From JBBIRW01 sp037441565 (GTDB taxonomy: Bacteria > Desulfobacterota > JBBIRW01), in assembly GCA_037441565.1 (NCBI GenBank), contig JBBIRW010000008.1, positions 1 to 46,965 on the forward strand: a DNA stretch of 46,965 nucleotides. The letters are read 5' to 3'. Positions 41,804-46,965 of this stretch are shown in pieces. Within the stretch, counting starts at the first letter, position 1. The number at the start of each line of letters is the position of its first letter. Position numbers and translations under genes: made by a program. Under the pieces are notes generated by a model. That model was not told the DNA's origin. It was given only the letters and a program-made list of their open reading frames with translations, and did no database searches.

Positions 41804-42736
41804 ATGAAGAAGAGAGTAATAATTATAGGAAGTTCAAATATAGACCTAACAATAAGGGTTCCCAGACTTCCCAGGGAAGGCGAAACAGTTATAGGTAAGG
41901 AGTTTTATAGAACATTTGGGGGAAAGGGAGCAAACCAGGCAGTTGCTGCAAGAAAAGCGGGTGCAAGTGTATTCCTCATAACCAAACTGGGGAGGGATAA
42001 CTTTGGAGAAGAATATCTGAATTATCTTCTCAGCTGTGAGATCCCGAGAGAAGGAATAATCTTTGATGATACTAAATCAACAGGAATTGCGCTTATAATC
42101 GTTGATGAAAAAGGGAAAAATCAGATTGCTGTTGCCCCGGGAGCAAATGGGAATCTATTACCGGAAGAAATATACACATTTGAACACCTCTTTGATAGTG
42201 AATCTATACTATTGATGCAGAATGAGATACCAATGGAAACCATTGAGGCGGCATTGAAGATTGCAAGGAGAAAGGGTGCAACAACAGTGCTTAATCCCGC
42301 ACCAGGGAAGAAACTCAGATCCGATATTTTGGAGATGATAGATATTATTACCCCGAATGAAACTGAAGCTGAGGTTTTAACAGACATAGAGGTAAAGAGT
42401 CTTGATGATGCAGATCGTGCGGGGGCAAGACTTTTAAAAATGGGTGCTGGAATAGTGATAATAACCCTTGGCGAGAAAGGCTCGCTTCTCTGCAGGAGGA
42501 GTGGAAGCATGTATTTCAAACCCTTTAAGGTAAAAGCTGTTGACTCAACAGCAGCTGGTGATGCTTTTAATGGAGTCCTTGTATATGCACTTTCAGTGGG
42601 AAGGGATATAGAAGAGGCAATTCTTTTTGGAAATGCAGCCGGTGCAATAACTGTTACCAGACTCGGTGCCCAGAGTTCATTGCCTGATAAAAGTGAAATC
42701 GATGATTTTTTCAGGCAAATGGGTGTAATAGAATAG
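41804..42736 (+). CDS. rbsK: Ribokinase (PfkB family)
   Basis: A 310-residue sugar kinase phosphorylating ribose at O5. GSSNIDLTIRVPRLPREGETV at the start, the FGGKGANQAVAARKAG block and the anion-hole motif DSTAAGDAFNG near residue 247 are typical ribokinase, with NPAPGKKL and NETEAEVL between. ATG 41804 is used rather than TTG 41798. No ribose transporter is nearby. A related PfkB sugar kinase cannot be fully excluded. Confidence 0.9.
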   Translation: MKKRVIIIGSSNIDLTIRVPRLPREGETVIGKEFYRTFGGKGANQAVAARKAGASVFLITKLGRDNFGEEYLNYLLSCEIPREGIIFDDTKSTGIALIIVDEKGKNQIAVAPGANGNLLPEEIYTFEHLFDSESILLMQNEIPMETIEAALKIARRKGATTVLNPAPGKKLRSDILEMIDIITPNETEAEVLTDIEVKSLDDADRAGARLLKMGAGIVIITLGEKGSLLCRRSGSMYFKPFKVKAVDSTAAGDAFNGVLVYALSVGRDIEEAILFGNAAGAITVTRLGAQSSLPDKSEIDDFFRQMGVIE

Positions 42737-42835
42737 CAAAATCCGCTTCCTGCAACATAAAAAGAAAGATTTCGAAATCAAATCATTAAGTATAGATCTG
42801 GTATTTTGGACAGAAGGCAGCTTTTTTCAAAAAAC

Positions 42836-42864
42836 TTGATAGAGCAGAACCCGTGGAATAATAT
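42836..42864 (+). promoter_or_regulatory. Candidate promoter for the TPR-GH57 unit
   Basis: TTGATA (42836-42841; 5 of 6) and TAATAT (42859-42864; 4 of 6) are spaced 17 bases in the 165-base gap after rbsK. Predicted start about 42871, some 40 bases before the TPR gene. A 12-base palindrome GATTTCGAAATC lies upstream at 42768-42779. Confidence 0.4.
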
Positions 42865-42910
42865 ATGAACAGAACTTTCTATAATTAACTTATGGGAAGA
42901 GTTGATTAAA

Positions 42911-43585
42911 TTGAGCCCGAGAAGAAAGGATCTAAAGAAGGACGAATTTGTAAGCCTCCTGACAAAGGGAGTGGAATTTATAAGGCAATGGAAGAGGATA
43001 ATTGTCGGCATCAGTATTTCAGCTGTTATAATAATTCTAATATTGCTTGTTATCAGGGATCAGAAATTAAAGAGTGAGATGCGATCAGGGGAGGAATTCA
43101 GGAAAGCGATTATTTTATATCAGGAAAGTAAAGGTGATCAGAAAAAGATAAGTGAAGCTGAGGAACTCTTCAAAAAGATTGTATCAAATTATGGACAAAC
43201 CTTATACGGAGGGATTTCATACATTTATCTTGGAAACATTTACTATGAAGGGAGGCAGTGGGACAAGGCAATTGAGGCTTATAATGCCTTATTATCTAGC
43301 CAATGGAATATACCACCCTACAATTATATCGCTATTGAGTCCATTTCATACTGTTATGAAGGTAAAGGGGATTATGCAGGTGCGCTTGTCTGGTATAAAA
43401 GGCTATATGAGATACTTCCTGAAAAGATGAGGGAAAGGGCCCTTTTATCTATGGCCCGCTGTTATGCAAAGCAGGGTCAGGATCAGCTTGCAGAGCAGAT
43501 ATACAGGGACATTGCAAAATCTCCGGAACAAACAAGTTATTCAAAGATACTTTTGATGAAAGAATTGTCCGTCTCAGGAAGGTAA
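42911..43585 (+). CDS. Membrane-anchored tetratricopeptide repeat protein (YfgM-like)
   Basis: A 224-residue protein with a charged N-terminus, one membrane helix (about residues 30-50) and a periplasmic TPR array (about 60-220), where AEELFKKIVSNYGQTLYGGISYIYLGNIYYEGRQWDKAIEAYNALL is split into tidy TPR helices. Such proteins scaffold complexes in the envelope (YfgM, BamD-like). Start taken as TTG 42911 with GGGAAGAG 9 bases upstream; TTG 42902 is directly against that site. It precedes the GH57 gene by 9 bases. Confidence 0.75.
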   Translation: MSPRRKDLKKDEFVSLLTKGVEFIRQWKRIIVGISISAVIIILILLVIRDQKLKSEMRSGEEFRKAIILYQESKGDQKKISEAEELFKKIVSNYGQTLYGGISYIYLGNIYYEGRQWDKAIEAYNALLSSQWNIPPYNYIAIESISYCYEGKGDYAGALVWYKRLYEILPEKMRERALLSMARCYAKQGQDQLAEQIYRDIAKSPEQTSYSKILLMKELSVSGR

Positions 43586-43594
43586 AGATCTAAA

Positions 43595-45751
43595 ATGGGA
43601 AAAACAATCCTGGTCTCCTTTCTGTGGCACATGCATCAACCCCTCTATAAAGATGCAATAAGCGGTTCCTATATGCTTCCCTGGGTAAGACTTCATGCCA
43701 TAAAGGATTACCTGGATATGGCACTTCTTGTTGAGGAATTTCCTGAAATTCATCAAACTTTCAATCTTGTTCCTTCACTTATTGAGCAAATTAATGATTA
43801 CGTTGAGAAAGGATCTTCCGACCTTTACCTTGATCATACATTGAAAGAGGCCTCAACGCTCAGTGAGGAAGAAAGGATTTTTATTCTGAAGAATTTCTTC
43901 CTTGCCAACTGGGAGAATATGATCAAGCCATTTCCCCGCTACTGGGAGTTACTTAATAAAAGGGGGATGAGAACAACACCGGAAAGGCTTATTGAGGCTT
44001 CACGCTATTTTACCGATCAGGAAATCCTCGACATTCAGATACTTTTTAACATCTGCTGGTTTGATCCATATTTCAGGCAGAATGATGATGAATTAAAGGA
44101 ACTCGTCCTGAAGGGAAAGAATTATGAGGAGAAGGATAAAATTGTTATTTTAAGAAAGCAGAAAGAAATACTTTCAAAAATAATTCCGACTTATAATAAA
44201 TTAATGGAAAAAGACCTCATCGAGATAAGCGTGAGCCCTTATTATCATCCAATACTACCCCTCCTTTGCAACTCACAGATTGCGAAGGAAAGCAATCCTG
44301 ATATAAAACTCCAGTGCTTACCCTTCTCATATAAGGAGGATGCTGAGGCCCAGATAAAAAAGTCAATAAGATTATACAGGGAAACATTCGGGAGGGATCC
44401 TAATGGGATGTGGCCTCCAGAGGGTTCTGTTAGCGAGGAAGCAGTTTCCTTGATCGCAAAGGAAGGGATAAACTGGATTGCCACAGACGAAGGGATAATT
44501 GAAAGGTCGCTTCCACAAGATATTACAGGAAGGGGAAAAGAGTTTTTTCTTTACAAACCTTATACCTATGAAAAAGAAGGTTTAAGGGTAAATATTATAT
44601 TCAGGGATCGGACAATCTCCGATCTCATAAGTTTCAATTACTGGAATGAGGATACAGAGAGAGCAGTTGATGATCTAATGGGAAGGATAAAAAAGATATC
44701 CTCCCTCACAGCCGATTATACGCACCCGCCTTTAATTTCAATAATCCTTGATGGGGAAAATCCCTGGGAATATTACAGGAATGATGGAAGGGATTTCCTT
44801 GTAACACTATACAGAAGGTTATCAAGCGACAGGGAAATAAAATGTGTCACTATTAGTGAAGCACTCTCCATTATTTCCCATAGGGGAAAACTCGCATGGA
44901 TTTATCCTGGAAGCTGGATAAACAGTAATTTTGACATCTGGATAGGGCATGAGGAGGATCAGGCTGCATGGGATTTGATAAAGAGGGCAAGGGATATGAT
45001 TGTTGAAACCCGGATGGAAGGTGGGATAGATCGAGAAAAAATAGAGGAGGCATGGGAGGAGATACTTATAGCCGAAGGGAGTGACTGGTTCTGGTGGTAT
45101 GGAGATGAGCATCAAACAGAGCTTGACAGGGAGTTTGATGAACTGTTCAGGAGTCATATCCGAAAGATTTATATGATTTTGAAGAAAGAGGTTCCTGAAG
45201 ATGTCTTTGTTCCAGTAATAAAGGAAGATAGGGTATGTAAGCCCGACAGAGAGATGAAGGGTTTTATATCCCCTGTGATAAACGGGAAGGTGGATAGTTA
45301 CTTTGAATGGCTCGAGGCCGCCTACTATAGGGTAAAGGGTTCTGGAAGGGAGATGCATCAGATTCAAGGATATATTGATGCGATATACTATGGTTTTAAT
45401 CTGGGGATGATGTTTATCAGGATAGATCCGGGCTTGCTCTGGAGCAACAATCTTCTGGAGAGTGGTAGCCTGCAGATTTCATTTCTTGCACCAAAGAAGG
45501 TGAGGGGAACGATATTAAGAGAAAGAATAGAGTTAACAAATGGTAATGGAGGTTCTTCAAGGGTGGGCTTTTTAAATATCCTTGAAATGGCTATCCCGTT
45601 CAATGAAATAGGGGCAAAACCGGGGGATGAGGTAAGATTCTTCATAAATATGCAGAGGGGAGCTGTTGATATCGAGAAGTGGCCAAAGAGGGGATATTTC
45701 TCATTTATTGTGCCATCCGAGGAATTTGAGGAAATAATGTGGCAGGCATAA
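43595..45751 (+). CDS. Glycoside hydrolase family 57 protein
   Basis: A 718-residue enzyme. FLWHMHQPLYKD at the N-terminus is the first conserved GH57 region; the nucleophile region is GMWPPEGSVSEE (Glu276), followed by TDEGIIE; the acid/base region is ILDGENPWEYY (Asp about 386). Domains are a 7-stranded barrel (1 to about 400), a helical bundle and a C-terminal beta domain. GH57 members are amylases, branching enzymes or 4-alpha-glucanotransferases. No signal peptide, so it probably works on intracellular glycogen. ATG at 43595 overlaps no other gene. Confidence 0.92.
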   Translation: MGKTILVSFLWHMHQPLYKDAISGSYMLPWVRLHAIKDYLDMALLVEEFPEIHQTFNLVPSLIEQINDYVEKGSSDLYLDHTLKEASTLSEEERIFILKNFFLANWENMIKPFPRYWELLNKRGMRTTPERLIEASRYFTDQEILDIQILFNICWFDPYFRQNDDELKELVLKGKNYEEKDKIVILRKQKEILSKIIPTYNKLMEKDLIEISVSPYYHPILPLLCNSQIAKESNPDIKLQCLPFSYKEDAEAQIKKSIRLYRETFGRDPNGMWPPEGSVSEEAVSLIAKEGINWIATDEGIIERSLPQDITGRGKEFFLYKPYTYEKEGLRVNIIFRDRTISDLISFNYWNEDTERAVDDLMGRIKKISSLTADYTHPPLISIILDGENPWEYYRNDGRDFLVTLYRRLSSDREIKCVTISEALSIISHRGKLAWIYPGSWINSNFDIWIGHEEDQAAWDLIKRARDMIVETRMEGGIDREKIEEAWEEILIAEGSDWFWWYGDEHQTELDREFDELFRSHIRKIYMILKKEVPEDVFVPVIKEDRVCKPDREMKGFISPVINGKVDSYFEWLEAAYYRVKGSGREMHQIQGYIDAIYYGFNLGMMFIRIDPGLLWSNNLLESGSLQISFLAPKKVRGTILRERIELTNGNGGSSRVGFLNILEMAIPFNEIGAKPGDEVRFFINMQRGAVDIEKWPKRGYFSFIVPSEEFEEIMWQA

Positions 45752-45779
45752 TCAGGGGCTTTAGATTTCGGTTGTTTCC

Positions 45780-46965
45780 ATGAAGAGGTTTGTTAATTTC
45801 TTTATGGCATTGTTTTTTTATGCTATTGATATCAGGGAGTGGATATTCTCAGGAATTTCTTACACTTGAAAAAGCAAAAAGTATTGCTTTATCTCAGAGT
45901 CCCTTGATCAATGAGTTGCGGCAGAATCTTTTTGTGTGGAAATGGAGGGTAAGGGAGGCAGATTCAAGAAGACTTCCGCGGATCGACCTTACGGAAATAT
46001 ACTCAAGAACTGATAATCCCACACTTGCGTTCAGTAATCTATTGAATCAGCAGAGGTTTTCCCAGGAAAATTTTAATATTGACAGATTGAATAATCCATC
46101 AGCAATAACAAATTACAACACAAAGATATCTATATCACTTCCGCTGTTTAATGCGGGGATGGAATGGATCGAGCCAGAGAAATCGCGAATGGGAGCGAAA
46201 ATTCAAAGGGAGGATCTCGAGTGGAAAAAGCAGATGCTTCTCTTTAATGTAACAAGGGCATACTATGAAGTGCTATATGCAGAGGCAAAGAAGGATGTGC
46301 TGGAAAGGGCTATAGCAACTTCAAGAAAGAATTTTTCGATTAGAGAAGCACTTTATAAGGAAGGAATGGTTGTTAAATCTGATTACTTGAGTTCATTGGT
46401 AAATCTTGCATCACTGGAACAGGAGATGGTAATGACTAACAATGCATTGAGGATCTCGATATATAATCTGAATCATATCATGTGGCTTCCCATTGAAACA
46501 GCGCATGAATTCCCAAAGGAGATAGTAGAGGATAGATACATACTCCCGGAGGTTGATGAACTGATCAGGGAGGGGATGAAGAATAGGCCGGATTACAAAT
46601 AATCTTTATGCAAGTTACGATTTAAATGACAGGGATCCATTTGGAGATCGTGGTGAGAGCTGGACAGCAATGGCAATGATTAATATGAATCTTTTCAGTG
46701 GATTCTTCGATTATTCAAAAAGGGAGGAGGAAAAAGCAGATTATGAAAGGATAAAATATATGCGGCAAAATTATGAAAGCCTTATTAATTATCAGATAAG
46801 AAAAACATATCTTGAGGTTAATTCTGCAAGGGAGAGGATAAATGTGGCTCGAAAGAGTGTTGTTCAGGCAGAGGAGGCACTGAAAATAATTGAAAACAGG
46901 TACAAGGCGGGGATTGCAGGGATTGTTGAACTTCTCCAGGCTGAAACAAGATTAAAAGAGCAGAG
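45780..46965 (+). pseudogene. TolC-like outer membrane efflux protein, broken by frameshift and internal deletion
   Basis: Outer membrane efflux (TolC) family: EFLTLEKAKSIALSQSP repeats, ADSRRLPRIDL, and after the second break LFSGFFDYSKREEEKADY and YKAGIAGIVELLQAETR. The best start is ATG 45780 (MKRFVNFFMALFF) but this frame shifts at a T7 run (45813-45819); with six T the frame continues to MLLISGSGYSQ, giving a full signal peptide. A second break comes at about 46597-46603: the frame ends at DYK-stop, while a +1 frame continues LYASYDLND to the window end. About 25-30 residues of the family are missing between them. Either a pseudogene or two assembly errors; the first could be homopolymer error. 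Confidence 0.8.

Noticed and set aside
45813..45819. Programmed frameshifting in the T7 run of the TolC-like gene
   Set aside because: It would explain the first break but not the second with missing residues; no stimulatory structure was seen. Left as a possibility only.
1..46965. CRISPR arrays, insertion sequences, phage genes, rRNA genes
   Set aside because: No regularly spaced repeats, no transposase or integrase motifs and no rRNA sequence were found.

Overview
This window is dense, almost entirely plus-strand bacterial DNA with about 54 protein genes, 2 tRNA genes and no stretch over 300 bases without a gene. Genes sit in tightly packed runs with many ATGA-type or short overlaps and strong AGGAGG-like ribosome sites. 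Arginine is written mostly with AGA/AGG and proteins are rich in Lys, Glu and Ile. The gene order folP-glmM-pdxJ-acpS-nnr-tsaE-lysC-cimA, the outer-membrane (TolC-like) and lipoprotein genes, the GH57 enzyme, the Mpa/ARC-type proteasomal ATPase and the family-I CoA-transferase pair together suggest a didermic, probably anaerobic and possibly thermophilic bacterium of the Nitrospirota/Desulfobacterota neighbourhood. That placement is inference only. No phage, insertion sequence or CRISPR array is visible.

Layout. (1) 1-1210: end of a metallo-beta-lactamase hydrolase, thioredoxin, an Nfu-type Fe-S scaffold and a KhpA-like KH protein, closed by a perfect hairpin. (2) 1275-9058: glycosyltransferase, a pterin block (tandem-domain PTPS/QueD protein, FolE, a short-chain reductase, MoaB), a DUF255 thioredoxin-fold protein with thioredoxin reductase, and a CoA-transferase-like pair. 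(3) 9247-14531: proteasomal ATPase, flavin reductase, Mrp, a GlcF-like Fe-S protein and a VTT membrane protein. (4) 14528-16911: PII on the minus strand, divergent from a thiamine-binding (MTH1187) protein, an AsmA/DUF748-like protein and UbiX. (5) 16963-27716: tRNA-Met, tilS, folP, glmM, pdxJ, acpS, nnr, tsaE, lysC, cimA and an SLBB-HhH protein, converging on a minus-strand RNase Z-like gene. (6) 28888-36290: nifS/iscS, iscU, mnmA, mtaB, thiolase, a small lipoprotein and an acyl/aryl-CoA ligase, ending in a terminator. (7) 36367-39989: a separately promoted unit of three U32-family proteins (UbiU-like, UbiV-like, UbiU-like), a small membrane protein, a NosL-like protein and tRNA-Arg, closed by a clear terminator. 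(8) 40219-46965: three uncharacterised small proteins around a SurA-N-like protein, a ribokinase, a TPR protein, a GH57 enzyme and a TolC-like gene that is broken in two places.

How the genes work together. Several products feed tRNA maturation: IscS/IscU/MnmA (U34 thiolation), TsaE with MtaB (t6A and then ms2t6A at position 37) and TilS (lysidine). FolE and FolP belong to folate/pterin metabolism, but FolE together with a duplicated PTPS and an SDR looks like a tetrahydrobiopterin-type route. The CoA ligase, thiolase and CoA-transferase/IpdAB-like genes point to acyl- or aryl-CoA degradation. The most unusual features are the UbiU/UbiV-type trio that keeps the Fe-S cysteine pattern, the fused tandem PTPS, the proteasomal ATPase with a GQYL tail but no pup or 20S genes nearby, and a protein gene whose last five codons and stop lie inside tRNA-Arg.
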